Source: Tabrizicola thermarum
Lineage (GTDB): Bacteria > Pseudomonadota > Alphaproteobacteria > Rhodobacterales > Rhodobacteraceae
DNA length: 64,000 bases
Assembly: GCF_003574395.1 (NCBI RefSeq)
Contig: NZ_QMJY01000013.1
Coordinates: 248,001 to 312,000 of the forward strand
Direction of reading: 5' to 3'
A program made the position numbers and the translations under genes. The notes beneath the pieces are model-generated. The model worked only from the letters and a program-made list of their open reading frames with translations. It did not search any database and was not told where the DNA came from. Positions 30,220-39,660 of the stretch are shown here, piece after piece. Within the stretch, counting starts at the first letter, position 1; every line of letters begins with the position of its first letter.

Positions 30220-31044
30220 TCAATTCCGCTTGTTCCAGCTGACCGAGGCATGTTGCCGGGTGAAATACTCTGCCATCAGCCCGATCATCACGCAGGTCAG
30301 CGAAAAATAGATCGCGTAATCGTAGTGCGTGTAGCGCGGCGTGTAGTTCAGGAAGATGAACCCGCGCGCCTGGTCGATGGTGTGAAACAGCGGATTCCAG
30401 TCGAACCAGTCACGCCGGTTTGCAGCCAGGTTGTTCGCCAGGACCATCTTGCCCGAGGCGATGACATTGGCGCGCTGATACAGCGTCTTGAGGATCCCCA
30501 CCGTCTCGGGCTGCCAGGGCATGGCGGACAGGAAGATCATCCCGATCCCGACGCCCGTGAACCAGGACAACAGATACATCCCCAACATGCCCACCGGCTG
30601 ATCGATGCTGATCGGAGTCCAGATCGAATGATAGACGAACAGGATGACGCCCGCCGCCAGCGTCTGCTGATACAGGGACCCCAGCGCAGACCCCATGATC
30701 GAGATGATCGGGTTCATGGGCGCGTGCATCATCATCGGCGAGGTCGGACCTTCGGCCGAGGCGACCGCACCGATCGCCTTGATATGCGTCATGAACATGA
30801 AGACGCCCGACATGACATACAGCATGAAATCGCCGCGCACCGCGATCCGGCGCATGCCGAAGAGGCTCATCATGAAATACATGACCAGCAGCATCACCAG
30901 CGCCTGGACGATGGCCATGACCAGCCCCAGCACCGCGTTGTGATGCGTCCTGCGCATCTTCCGCACGCCGACATGGTAGATCAGTTCCAGGGTCTCGAAC
31001 CCCAGGCTGAACCATGACCGTTCGTATTTCTTGTGTCGGAACAT
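30220..31044 (-). CDS. ABC-2 type permease, probably polysaccharide export (KpsM-like)
   Basis: 274 residues from the ATG at 31044 (MFRHKKYERSW). A cytoplasmic N-terminal amphipathic stretch is followed by six predicted hydrophobic segments, the usual ABC-2 layout; the first is around residues 40-62 (VLGLVMAIVQALVMLLVMYFMM). The late conserved text FLNYTPRYTHYDY resembles polysaccharide/polyol-phosphate exporters. Such permeases pair with an ATPase (KpsT type), but none is encoded here, so the partner must be elsewhere. Divergent from cysQ by 110 bases, beside sugar-nucleotide and glycosyltransferase genes, which supports a surface-glycan role. The longer open frame reaching 31137 is less likely. 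Confidence 0.75.
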   Translation of the reverse strand: MFRHKKYERSWFSLGFETLELIYHVGVRKMRRTHHNAVLGLVMAIVQALVMLLVMYFMMSLFGMRRIAVRGDFMLYVMSGVFMFMTHIKAIGAVASAEGPTSPMMMHAPMNPIISIMGSALGSLYQQTLAAGVILFVYHSIWTPISIDQPVGMLGMYLLSWFTGVGIGMIFLSAMPWQPETVGILKTLYQRANVIASGKMVLANNLAANRRDWFDWNPLFHTIDQARGFIFLNYTPRYTHYDYAIYFSLTCVMIGLMAEYFTRQHASVSWNKRN

Positions 31045-31154
31045 GCGGTCCAATTCTCTTCGGTGCGGCATCCTGCAACAGGAAATCTTGCCGTTCCGTT
31101 GACGCCGAAGGATAAGGACGCGCGACGCGTTGTTCAATCGCCACGGGAGCGGAC

Positions 31155-31943
31155 ATGGATTTTGCCGAACTGATGCCGCTTTTCCGCCGACTGGCGCTGC
31201 AGGCGGGCGAGCGGATCATGGAGATCTACGCCCGCCCCGACTTCGAGGTCCGCGCCAAGAGCGATGCCTCGCCCGTGACCGAGGCCGACGAGGCCGCCGA
31301 TGCCGTGATCTCTGCGGGCCTGCGCGCGGCCTTCCCGCGGGTGCCGCTCATCACCGAGGAACAGGCGGCGTCGCACGCGCTGACCGCGCAGACCTTCTTC
31401 ATCGTCGATCCGCTGGATGGCACCAGGGAGTTCGTCCAGCGCCGGGGCGATTTCACCGTGAACATCGCCTTTGTGCAGAACGGCGTGCCCCTGCGCGGGG
31501 TGGTCTATGCCCCCGCAAAAGACCGCCTGTTCTACACCCTGCCCGACGGCCGGGCGGTCGAGGAAACCGGACCCTTCGGTCCCGAACCCGGCGCGCTGCG
31601 GCCGCTGCGTGTCTCCACCCCCGACAATGCCGCGCTGATGGTCGTCGCCTCGAAATCCCACCGCGACCAGGCGACCGACGACTACATCGCGCGCTATGCC
31701 GTCAAGGACATGACCTCTGCGGGCTCCAGTCTGAAGTTCTGCCTTGTCGCCAGCGGAGAGGCCGACCTCTACCCCCGCCTCGGCCGCACGATGGAATGGG
31801 ACACCGCCGCCGGAGATGCCGTCCTGCGCGGCGCGGGCGGCCGGGTCGTGCGGTTCGACGACCACCAGCCGCTGACCTATGGCAAGGCGGGCTGGGCCAA
31901 CCCCTTCTTCATCGCCTTCGCGCCGGGAGTGGTGCTGAAATGA
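31155..31943 (+). CDS. cysQ: 3'(2'),5'-bisphosphate nucleotidase CysQ
   Basis: 262 residues of the lithium-sensitive phosphatase superfamily. Metal-binding motifs: EE at 68-69, DPLDGT (85-90) and WDTAAGDAV near 215. The motif DPLDGTREFVQR with Arg/Glu after DGT, and the length, favour CysQ over inositol monophosphatase. It converts PAP, the product left by sulfotransfer and sulfate assimilation, to AMP. kdsB overlaps its end (ATGA), and a sulfotransferase lies in the same direction at 37.6-39.0 kb, making PAP recycling for glycan sulfation a reasonable link. Confidence 0.9.
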   Translation: MDFAELMPLFRRLALQAGERIMEIYARPDFEVRAKSDASPVTEADEAADAVISAGLRAAFPRVPLITEEQAASHALTAQTFFIVDPLDGTREFVQRRGDFTVNIAFVQNGVPLRGVVYAPAKDRLFYTLPDGRAVEETGPFGPEPGALRPLRVSTPDNAALMVVASKSHRDQATDDYIARYAVKDMTSAGSSLKFCLVASGEADLYPRLGRTMEWDTAAGDAVLRGAGGRVVRFDDHQPLTYGKAGWANPFFIAFAPGVVLK

Positions 31944-32731
31944 AGTCCCTGATCGCCATTCCCGCCCGCTATGCCTCGACCCGTTACCCGGGCAAGCCGC
32001 TCGTCACGCTGCGCGGCCCCGATGGCGAAAAGACCCTGATCCGGCGCAGCTGGGAGGCCGCGATGCAGGTCGCCGGCATCGACCGGGTCGTGGTCGCCAC
32101 CGACGATACCCGCATCGCCGACCATGCCAGCGCCTTCGGGGCCGAGGTGGTGATGACCTCCTCTGATGCGCGCAACGGCACCGAACGCTGCGCCGAGGTG
32201 GCCGCCCGGCTGCCCGGCTACGATGTGATCGTGAACCTGCAAGGCGACGCCCCCCTGACACCCGCCTGGTTCGTCGAACACCTTGTGCAGGGCCTGGCGA
32301 AGGATCCCCTGGCCGACATCGCCACCCCCGTCCTGCGCTGTGATGGCCGCGCGGTCGCGGGCTTTCTGAACGACCGCCGCAATGGCCGCGTCGGCGGCAC
32401 CACCGCCGTCTTCGGCGCCGGGGGCCGGGCGCTGTATTTCTCGAAGGAAGTCATCCCCTATACCGGGACCGACTACGCCCCGGACGACCCCACCCCGGTC
32501 TTCCACCATGTCGGCGTCTACGCCTACCGCCCCGCCGCCCTGGCCGCCTATCCGACCTGGCCCATCGGCCCGCTGGAAACCCTGGAAGGGCTGGAGCAGC
32601 TGCGCTTTCTGGAACAGGGCCGCCCGGTGCTTTGCGTCGAAGTCGAAGCCCGGGGGCGCCGCTTCTGGGAACTGAACAACCCGTCGGACGTTCCGATCAT
32701 CGAGGCGATGCTGGCGGGCCAGTCCGCCTGA
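31940..32731 (+). CDS. kdsB: CMP-KDO synthetase (3-deoxy-manno-octulosonate cytidylyltransferase)
   Basis: 263 residues. Starts with the nucleotide-binding text IAIPARYASTRYPGKPL, the family signature. VVVATDDTRIADHA, NGTERCAEVA, VNLQGDAPL and FHHVGVYAYR are further landmarks. It activates KDO with CTP for lipid A core or capsule linker assembly. The start overlaps the cysQ stop by four bases. Compared with E. coli KdsB the motif NLQGDEP reads NLQGDAP, a substitution also seen in some alphaproteobacteria; a related sugar-acid cytidylyltransferase cannot be excluded. kdsD, for the KDO precursor, is at 42.4-43.3 kb. Confidence 0.9.
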   Translation: MKSLIAIPARYASTRYPGKPLVTLRGPDGEKTLIRRSWEAAMQVAGIDRVVVATDDTRIADHASAFGAEVVMTSSDARNGTERCAEVAARLPGYDVIVNLQGDAPLTPAWFVEHLVQGLAKDPLADIATPVLRCDGRAVAGFLNDRRNGRVGGTTAVFGAGGRALYFSKEVIPYTGTDYAPDDPTPVFHHVGVYAYRPAALAAYPTWPIGPLETLEGLEQLRFLEQGRPVLCVEVEARGRRFWELNNPSDVPIIEAMLAGQSA

Positions 32732-32781
32732 TGGCGCGAAACCGAGTATGGATTGCCTTCTGCCTGTCGTTTTTTGCTGCG

Positions 32782-32835
32782 AAAGGAGGCGGAGTGGTGC
32801 AGTTTATGAATATTGCCGCGGCGCTGCCCGTTTAA
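32782..32835 (+). other. Strong Shine-Dalgarno with a 12-13 codon open frame before galU
   Basis: AAAGGAGG (32782-32789) is a near-perfect match to the 16S anti-Shine-Dalgarno, stronger than that of any nearby gene. GTG codons at 32794 and 32797 and an ATG at 32806 are in one frame ending at TAA 32833-32835 (peptide end NIAAALPV). galU starts 72 bases later. It could be a leader peptide. Alternatively it continues a 34-codon frame opening at 32731 over the kdsB stop. Confidence 0.35.
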
Positions 32836-32907
32836 GGTCAGATTCGGCTGCGAATGGCATTCTGACCAGAGCATTGCGCCGGGACGGACGGGGTTAGGAC
32901 GAGTCAC

Positions 32908-33804
<897 letters not shown>

Positions 33805-33806
33805 GC

Positions 33807-34910
33807 TTGGCGACCCTGGGCAAGACGGCTGGTGGCTTTCCCCGGGGCCTGCCCCATGCCTGCCCGATCGGCGCGCTGTCCGAACCGCTCGGCGGACTTT
33901 CGGGCCTTCTGCTGGCGCTGAAATTGCGCAGCCGCCGCCAACGCCTTTTGCTGCGCGCCTGGCGCAAGCGCGGCCAGCTTGCCGCCGTGGCAGACCGGAC
34001 CGCCGGGATCGCCCCCGGCGACATCCTGTGCTTTCTCTGCCTCCGCAACGAGGCCCGGCGCCTGCCGCATTTCCTGGCGCATCATCGCGCCCTTGGCGTG
34101 CGCCATTTTCTGGTCGTCGACAATGCCAGCACCGACGGCTCGGGCGCGCTTCTGGCCGACCAACCGGATGTCTCGCTCTGGCAGACCGGGGCCAGCTACA
34201 AGGCCTCGCGCTTTGGCATGGACTGGCTGACCTGGCTGATGCTGCGCCACGGGCACGGGCATTGGTGCCTCACGCTTGATGCGGATGAACTGCTGATCTA
34301 CCCCTACTGGCAGACCCGCCCCCTGCCCGCGTTGACGGATTGGCTGGACACCCAGGGCCGCGTCTCCTTCGGCGCGCTGACCGTGGACATGTATCCCGAA
34401 GGCCCGGTGTCACAGGGGCAGGTCGCGCCGCAGGACGACCCGCTGACCCACCTGGCATGGTTCGACGCCGGGAACTATCAGGTCCAGGTCCAGCCCCGGA
34501 TGCGCAATCTGTGGATCCAGGGCGGGGCGCGGGCGCGGGCCTTCTTTGCCGACACCCCCCGCCGCGCGCCAACGCTGAACAAGACCCCGCTGGTGCGCTG
34601 GCACTGGCGCTATGCCTATGTCAACTCGACCCACGCCCTGCTGCCCCCGCGCCTGAACGAGGTCTATGCGACCGACGGGGGCGAGATCACCTCGGGCGTC
34701 ATCCTTCACACCAAGTTCCTGCCGGGGATCACCGAGAGGTCGGCCGAGGAAAAGGCGCGGGGCGAACATTTCGCCGATGCCGCCCAGTATGCCGCCTACT
34801 ACGACCGCCTCACCGCCGACCCGATCTTGCATACGCCCGCATCCACCCGCTACACCGGCTGGCGGCAGATGGAGGCGCTCGGCCTGATGTCACGGGGCGG
34901 CTGGATATGA
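33807..34910 (+). CDS. GT2-type glycosyltransferase (first of two paralogues)
   Basis: 367 residues by the TTG at 33807; homology with the next gene starts only around residue 30, so a shorter start is possible but no ATG exists there. GT-A features: CLRNEARRLPHFLAHHRALGV and VVDNASTDGSGALL (nucleotide-binding), and the metal-binding DAD at 158-160 in LTLDADELL. It lacks membrane segments and is presumably cytosolic, adding a sugar to a surface glycan. About half of its residues match the next protein, with shared SRFGMDWLT, NLWIQGG and LNKTPLVRWH-type blocks, indicating tandem duplication. Donor and acceptor unknown. Only 2 bases from galU. Confidence 0.8.
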   Translation: MATLGKTAGGFPRGLPHACPIGALSEPLGGLSGLLLALKLRSRRQRLLLRAWRKRGQLAAVADRTAGIAPGDILCFLCLRNEARRLPHFLAHHRALGVRHFLVVDNASTDGSGALLADQPDVSLWQTGASYKASRFGMDWLTWLMLRHGHGHWCLTLDADELLIYPYWQTRPLPALTDWLDTQGRVSFGALTVDMYPEGPVSQGQVAPQDDPLTHLAWFDAGNYQVQVQPRMRNLWIQGGARARAFFADTPRRAPTLNKTPLVRWHWRYAYVNSTHALLPPRLNEVYATDGGEITSGVILHTKFLPGITERSAEEKARGEHFADAAQYAAYYDRLTADPILHTPASTRYTGWRQMEALGLMSRGGWI

Positions 34911-34923
34911 CGGGACAAGTCGG

Positions 34924-35934
34924 ATGGGCCTGATCCAGCTTTTTCGCCTCCGCACCAAGCGCCAGTATCTGCTGGTCCGCGCCTTCCGTCGTCGGCGCCA
35001 GCTGACGCCGGTGCGGGACCGCACCGCTGGCCTGACCGCGCAGCCGATCCTCCTGTTTTCCACCCTGCGCAACGAACGGGTGCGGCTGCCGTATTTCCTG
35101 GCCTACTACCGCCGCCTTGGCATCGACCACTTCCTCATCGTGGACAACGGGTCCGACGACGGCACCCGCGAATACCTTTCCGAACAGCCCGACGTGTCGG
35201 TCTGGACCACGACGCACAGCTACAAACGCTCGCGCTTCGGGATGGACTGGCTGATGCACCTGCTGCGCCAGCACGGCCACGGGCGCTGGTGCCTGACGGT
35301 CGATGTGGACGAGTTCCTGGTCTACCCGTTCTGCGAGACGCGCCCCCTGCGCGCCCTGACCGACTGGCTGGACAGCGCCGAGACGCCCAGCTTTTCCGCG
35401 ATGATGCTGGACATGTATCCCAAGGGCGCGATGCACGAACAGCCCTACCGCGAGGGGCAGAACCCGTTCGAAATCGCGCAGTATTTCGACAGCGGCAACT
35501 ACGTCATCAGCCGCAACCCGCTGTATCGCAACCTCTGGATCCAGGGCGGCCCCCGCGCCCGGCTGTTCTTTTCCGACCGCCCGAAACATGCGCCCGCGAT
35601 GAACAAGACTCCGCTGGTCAAGTGGCACAAGTCCTATGCCTATGTCTCCTCGACCCACATGATGCTGCCGCGCGCGCTGAACCTGACCTACGACGACCAG
35701 GGCGGCGAGCGTCCCTCGGGCGTCCTGCTTCACGCCAAGTTCCTGGATACCTTCGCCGCCAGGGCCGCCGAGGAACTGGCCCGCGGCGAGCATTACGCCC
35801 AAAGCAACGAATACCGCGCCTACCGTGAGGGGATCGCCCGCGAGCGTGATCTCTGGTGCAATTGGAGCGAGAAATATGTCAACTGGCGTCAGCTGGAGGT
35901 TCTGGGGCTGATGTCGAAAGGAAACTGGGCGTGA
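34924..35934 (+). CDS. GT2-type glycosyltransferase (second paralogue)
   Basis: 336 residues, ATG start. Same fold as the preceding protein: TLRNERVRLPYFLAYYRRLGI, VDNGSDDGTREYL, DVD at 127-129 (LTVDVDEFL), and a long C-terminal part with LWIQGGPRARLFF and HMMLPRALN. The glutamate after the DxD is conserved in both. The next gene starts inside its stop codon (GTGA), so translation is coupled. Divergence from the first copy suggests that the two act on different sugars or positions in one glycan. Confidence 0.85.
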   Translation: MGLIQLFRLRTKRQYLLVRAFRRRRQLTPVRDRTAGLTAQPILLFSTLRNERVRLPYFLAYYRRLGIDHFLIVDNGSDDGTREYLSEQPDVSVWTTTHSYKRSRFGMDWLMHLLRQHGHGRWCLTVDVDEFLVYPFCETRPLRALTDWLDSAETPSFSAMMLDMYPKGAMHEQPYREGQNPFEIAQYFDSGNYVISRNPLYRNLWIQGGPRARLFFSDRPKHAPAMNKTPLVKWHKSYAYVSSTHMMLPRALNLTYDDQGGERPSGVLLHAKFLDTFAARAAEELARGEHYAQSNEYRAYREGIARERDLWCNWSEKYVNWRQLEVLGLMSKGNWA

Positions 35935-37628
35935 CGCTGGGAGTGGTGATGCTCTGCCACGCCGCGCTGGACCGTGCGGCGCAACTGGCGCGGCACTGGG
36001 CGCAGCACGGCTGCCCGGTGGTGATCCACGTCGATGCCCGCACCCCGCTGGACCAGTTCGCCGGACTGAAGACCGCCCTTGCCGACCTGCCCGACATCCG
36101 CTTTTCCCGTCGCACCCCCTGCGAATGGGGCACCTTCGGCATCGTCCAGGCCACCATCGACGCCAGCACGCAGATGCTGGCCGACTTTCCGCAGGTCAAC
36201 CGGGTTCTGCTCGCCTCCGGCTCCTGCCTGCCGATCCGCCCGGTCCGCGCGCTGCAAGCCCATCTGGCCGCGAACCCCCATACCGATTTCATCGAAAGCG
36301 TCACCACCGCCGATGTCGGCTGGACCGTGGGCGGCCTGAACGAGGAACGCTTCACGCTCCGCTTCCCCTTCGCCTGGAAGCGCCAGCGCCGCCTGTTCGA
36401 CAGCTATGTCACGCTGCAACGGCTCTTGCGGTTCCGCCGCCGCCTGCCTCCCGGCCTTGTGCCGCATCTTGGCAGCCAGTGGTGGTGCCTGACCCGCGCC
36501 ACGATGCACGCCGTGCTGACCCATCCCGACAGGCCCCGGCTCGACCGCTACTTCCGGCGCGTCTGGATCCCGGATGAAAGCTACTTCCAAAGCCTGGTCC
36601 GCCAGGTCTCCTCCCGGATCGAAAGCCGGTCGCTGACCCTGTCCAAGTTCGACTATCAGGGCCGCCCGCATGTCTTCTACGACGATCACCTGCATCTCTT
36701 GCGCCAGACCGACGCCTTCATCGCCCGCAAGATCTGGCCGCAGGCCGACCTGCTGTACCGCACCTTCCTGACCCCGGACGGCGACCGCGCGCTTGCCATG
36801 CAGCCGAACCCCGGCAAGATCAACCGCCTGTTCGCCAAGGCGGTCGAACGTCGCGTCAAGGGCCGCCCCGGCCTGTACATGCAAAGCCGCTTTCCCACCC
36901 GCGCCCGGGGCGGCACCCAATCCGCCGCGCCCTACGGCGTCTGTTCCGGCTTTGCCGAGCTGTTCCACGACTTCCAGCCCTGGCTGGCCCGGGCGCTGGA
37001 CGCCCGCGCCCACGGCCATCTCTTCGCCTTCGACCGCGTCGAATTCGCTGGCGGCGAGCGCGTGTTCAAGGGCGGTCTCTCCGACAGCCCGACCCTGCGC
37101 GACTACAACCCGCGTTGCTTCCTGACCAACCTGATCTGGAACACCCGGGGCGAGACTCAGGTCTTCCAGTTCGGCCCCGCCGACGAACAGGAGATCGTGC
37201 CCTTCATCGCCTCGGACCCCAACGCCACGATCTTCGCCATCACAGGGGCCTTCGCGGTGCCGCTCTGGCAATCCGGCCGCACTGCCGCCGAACTCCGCCC
37301 CGAAGCGGCGCGTCTGCAGAAGGTGGAATCCGACTTCCTCGCGGTTCTCGACCGGCCCGATACCAAGGCCCGTGTCCGCGTCTGGTCGCTGAGCGAATTC
37401 ATCGAGAACCCGGCCGAGCCGCTGGAAGAGATCGTCGATCTGCTGAACCCCCGTGCCGCACACCGCACGACGGGCCTGCCGCAGCTGAAGCCGCTGCACG
37501 GTTTCGGCTCTTTCCTGCAGGACCTGCGCAATCAGGGCATGGCCCCGGTGCTGATGGGCGATTTCCCGTCGGACGCCGATCTTGCCCAGCCCGACCGGAC
37601 CTTCGCCCGCCCCCGGATCGTCCGCTAG
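35931..37628 (+). CDS. Core-2/I-branching-type beta-1,6-N-acetylglucosaminyltransferase with an extra C-terminal domain
   Basis: 565 residues from the GTG at 35931, which overlaps the upstream stop (GTGA). Residues 1-270 match the core-2/I-branching fold: VMLCHAALDRAAQLARHW at the start, GSQWWCL (181-187) and the acceptor-site DESYF (215-219), the acid that acts as base in this family. The remaining about 290 residues form a separate domain seen with these enzymes in Rhodobacteraceae (DUF5927/5928-like by memory), including CSGFAELFHDFQPWL and FVPFIASDP-like text; function unknown. Alternative: a xylosyltransferase of the same clan. The neighbouring sulfotransferase starts the base after its stop. 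Confidence 0.82.
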   Translation: MTLGVVMLCHAALDRAAQLARHWAQHGCPVVIHVDARTPLDQFAGLKTALADLPDIRFSRRTPCEWGTFGIVQATIDASTQMLADFPQVNRVLLASGSCLPIRPVRALQAHLAANPHTDFIESVTTADVGWTVGGLNEERFTLRFPFAWKRQRRLFDSYVTLQRLLRFRRRLPPGLVPHLGSQWWCLTRATMHAVLTHPDRPRLDRYFRRVWIPDESYFQSLVRQVSSRIESRSLTLSKFDYQGRPHVFYDDHLHLLRQTDAFIARKIWPQADLLYRTFLTPDGDRALAMQPNPGKINRLFAKAVERRVKGRPGLYMQSRFPTRARGGTQSAAPYGVCSGFAELFHDFQPWLARALDARAHGHLFAFDRVEFAGGERVFKGGLSDSPTLRDYNPRCFLTNLIWNTRGETQVFQFGPADEQEIVPFIASDPNATIFAITGAFAVPLWQSGRTAAELRPEAARLQKVESDFLAVLDRPDTKARVRVWSLSEFIENPAEPLEEIVDLLNPRAAHRTTGLPQLKPLHGFGSFLQDLRNQGMAPVLMGDFPSDADLAQPDRTFARPRIVR

Positions 37629-39017
37629 ATGCCGCGCTTCACCTCGTTCGTCGTCTTCGCCGAAATGCGCACCGGCTCGAACCTTCTGGAGGCGAACCTG
37701 AACGCGCTGCCCGGGGTCCACAGCTACGGCGAGGTCTTCAACCGCTATATCCTGGGCAAGAAGGACCGGACCGAGCTGTTCGGCATCACGATCGAGGACC
37801 GCGACCGCGACCCGCGACCCCTGCTGCGCAAGCTGCGGGAAAAGACCGAGGGCCTGCCCGGTTTCCGCTTTTTCCACGACCACGACCTGCGCATCCTGGA
37901 CGACGTGCTGCCCGACCCGACCTGCGCCAAGATCATCCTGACCCGCAACCCGCTGGAAAGCTACGTCTCCTGGAAGATCGCCCAGGCGACCGACCAGTGG
38001 AAGCTGACCAATCCCAAACGGCTGAAGACCGCCAAGGTCCGCTTTGACGTGCCGGAATTCCTCAGGCATCTGCAGGACATCCAGGCCTTCCAGATGCTTC
38101 TGCTGCACGCGCTTCAGACCACGGGCCAGACCGCCTTCTACCTCGATTACGAAGACCTCGGCTCGGTCGAGGTGCTGAACGGCCTCGCGGCCTTTCTGGG
38201 TGTCGAAGGCCGGTTGAAGGCGCTGGACGACACGCTGAAAAAGCAGAACCCCGGCCCGATCGAGGACAAGCTGGAAAACCCCGAGGCCCTGGCCGAAGCC
38301 ATCGCCGCCGTCGATGTCTTCAACCTTGGCCGCACCCCCTGCTTCGAACCGCGTCGCGCCGCCGGGGTGCCGACCGTGCTGGCCTCGGACGCGGGGCTTC
38401 TGTTCTTCCCGATCCGCTCGGGCCCCGAAGCCGCGATCCGCGGCTGGTTCGAAAGCCTGGGCGCGGTGAGCGAGGGCTTCGAGCAGAAGTCGCTGCGCCA
38501 GTGGAAGCGCAGGCATCCCGGCCACCGCAGTTTCACCGTGCTGCGCCATCCCCTGCTGCGCGCCCATGCCGCTTTCCGCCGCAAGATCGTGGCAGGCGAG
38601 GCGCAGGATCTGCGCCGCATCCTCATCAACGGCTTCCTGGCCGAGTTGCAGCCCCCGGGCGAGCCCTTTGCGACCCCCGAGGCGGAACGCGCCGCCTTCC
38701 TGATCTTCCTCACCTACTGCCGCCTTGCGGTGGGCGGCCAGACCGGCGCGCGCGTCGATCCCAGCCTGGCCAGCCAGACCGCGCTGGTGCAGGGCATGGC
38801 GGGCTTCCAGCCGCTGGACCATCTTCTGCGCGAGGATCGCCTGGCCGAAGGCCTTGCCGCCCTGGCGGACGAGGTGGGCGCTGTCCCGCCCGCCGTCGTC
38901 CCCGACCCGACCGAGGCGGCGCTTCTTTCGATCTGGGACGAAGCCCTGGAATCCGCCGCCGCCGAGGCCTATGCACGCGATTACATGGGCTTCGGCTTCA
39001 GCCGCTGGCGCAGGTGA
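37629..39017 (+). CDS. Two-domain sulfotransferase
   Basis: 462 residues. N-terminal domain (1-235): PAPS 5'-phosphosulfate loop MRTGSNLLE with Arg14-Asn18, a 3'-phosphate site ILTRNPLESYVSW with Arg106 and Ser111, and the text HSYGEVFNRY, a pattern of Stf0-type sulfotransferases. C-terminal half (about 248-462): FFPIRSGPEAAIRGWF then TVLRHPLLRAHAAFRRKI, resembling the 3'-phosphate segment of another sulfotransferase family (Sulfotransfer_2), but with a degraded PAPS loop. So a tandem fusion of one active and one possibly non-catalytic unit is likely. ATG follows the previous stop without any gap. It would sulfate the glycan made by the upstream enzymes; CysQ could clear PAP. Confidence 0.85.
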   Translation: MPRFTSFVVFAEMRTGSNLLEANLNALPGVHSYGEVFNRYILGKKDRTELFGITIEDRDRDPRPLLRKLREKTEGLPGFRFFHDHDLRILDDVLPDPTCAKIILTRNPLESYVSWKIAQATDQWKLTNPKRLKTAKVRFDVPEFLRHLQDIQAFQMLLLHALQTTGQTAFYLDYEDLGSVEVLNGLAAFLGVEGRLKALDDTLKKQNPGPIEDKLENPEALAEAIAAVDVFNLGRTPCFEPRRAAGVPTVLASDAGLLFFPIRSGPEAAIRGWFESLGAVSEGFEQKSLRQWKRRHPGHRSFTVLRHPLLRAHAAFRRKIVAGEAQDLRRILINGFLAELQPPGEPFATPEAERAAFLIFLTYCRLAVGGQTGARVDPSLASQTALVQGMAGFQPLDHLLREDRLAEGLAALADEVGAVPPAVVPDPTEAALLSIWDEALESAAAEAYARDYMGFGFSRWRR

Positions 39018-39110
39018 CGCTTCCTCGTTCGACGTCGTCTCCCTGTCGCAAGGCAGCGAGGAGTGACGAAGTCATCGACGAGGGATTGGTTAAGCAGACC
39101 TGAACGCCCG

Positions 39111-39161
39111 CAGCCAAGCCATTGATTTCATTGTGGCTGGGCAAGTGCCCGCGCGTGGGCA
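39111..39161. terminator. Hairpins between converging sulfotransferase and ptsN genes
   Basis: CAGCCA (39111-39116) with TGGCTG (39134-39139), and TGCCC (39146-39150) with GGGCA (39157-39161). Located where two transcripts meet, so bidirectional termination is plausible. No T-run, hence low confidence. Confidence 0.3.
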
Positions 39162-39163
39162 GC

Positions 39164-39628
39164 CTAGGCCGCCTGCGGCGCCCGCGCCTCGGTCAGGATC
39201 GCGTAGAGCTTGGCCGGATCGGAGTTCGCCCGCAGCTTGGCCACCACGCCCTGATCCCGCATCGTCCGGCTGACCAGCGCCAGCGCCTTCAGATGATCGA
39301 CCCCGGAATCCTTGGGCGCGAACAGCCCGAAGACCAGGTCCACCGGCTGGCGGTCGACGCTGTCATAGTCCAGCGGCTTTTCCAGCCGAAGAAAGACCCC
39401 GATGATCCCCTTCAGGTCCTCAAGCCGGGCGTGGGGCAGGGCAATGCCATGTCCCACGCCGGTCGGTCCCAGCGTCTCACGCTCTTGCAAGCCCTCGATG
39501 GCCGCCGCCCCGTTCAGCCCATAGGCCTGCGCTGCGATCTCGCCCAGTTCCTGGAACAACCGCTTCTTGGAGGTCAACTGCCCGACCACCCGAACGGCGC
39601 CTGGGACAACGAGCTTGGAAAGTTCCAT
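39164..39628 (-). CDS. ptsN: Nitrogen-PTS EIIA component PtsN
   Basis: 154 residues. Phosphoacceptor motif GVGHGIALPHAR with His66. The text NGAAAIEGLQERETLGPTG before it is typical of EIIA-Ntr. It accepts phosphate from NPr and adjusts potassium, nitrogen and envelope metabolism by protein binding. Last gene of a minus-strand series; hpf lies 32 bases upstream. In many proteobacteria rpoN precedes hpf-ptsN; it does not here. Confidence 0.95.
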   Translation of the reverse strand: MELSKLVVPGAVRVVGQLTSKKRLFQELGEIAAQAYGLNGAAAIEGLQERETLGPTGVGHGIALPHARLEDLKGIIGVFLRLEKPLDYDSVDRQPVDLVFGLFAPKDSGVDHLKALALVSRTMRDQGVVAKLRANSDPAKLYAILTEARAPQAA

Positions 39629-39660
39629 GTATCGGCGTTTTTCCTGCGTCGCGCGACGCG

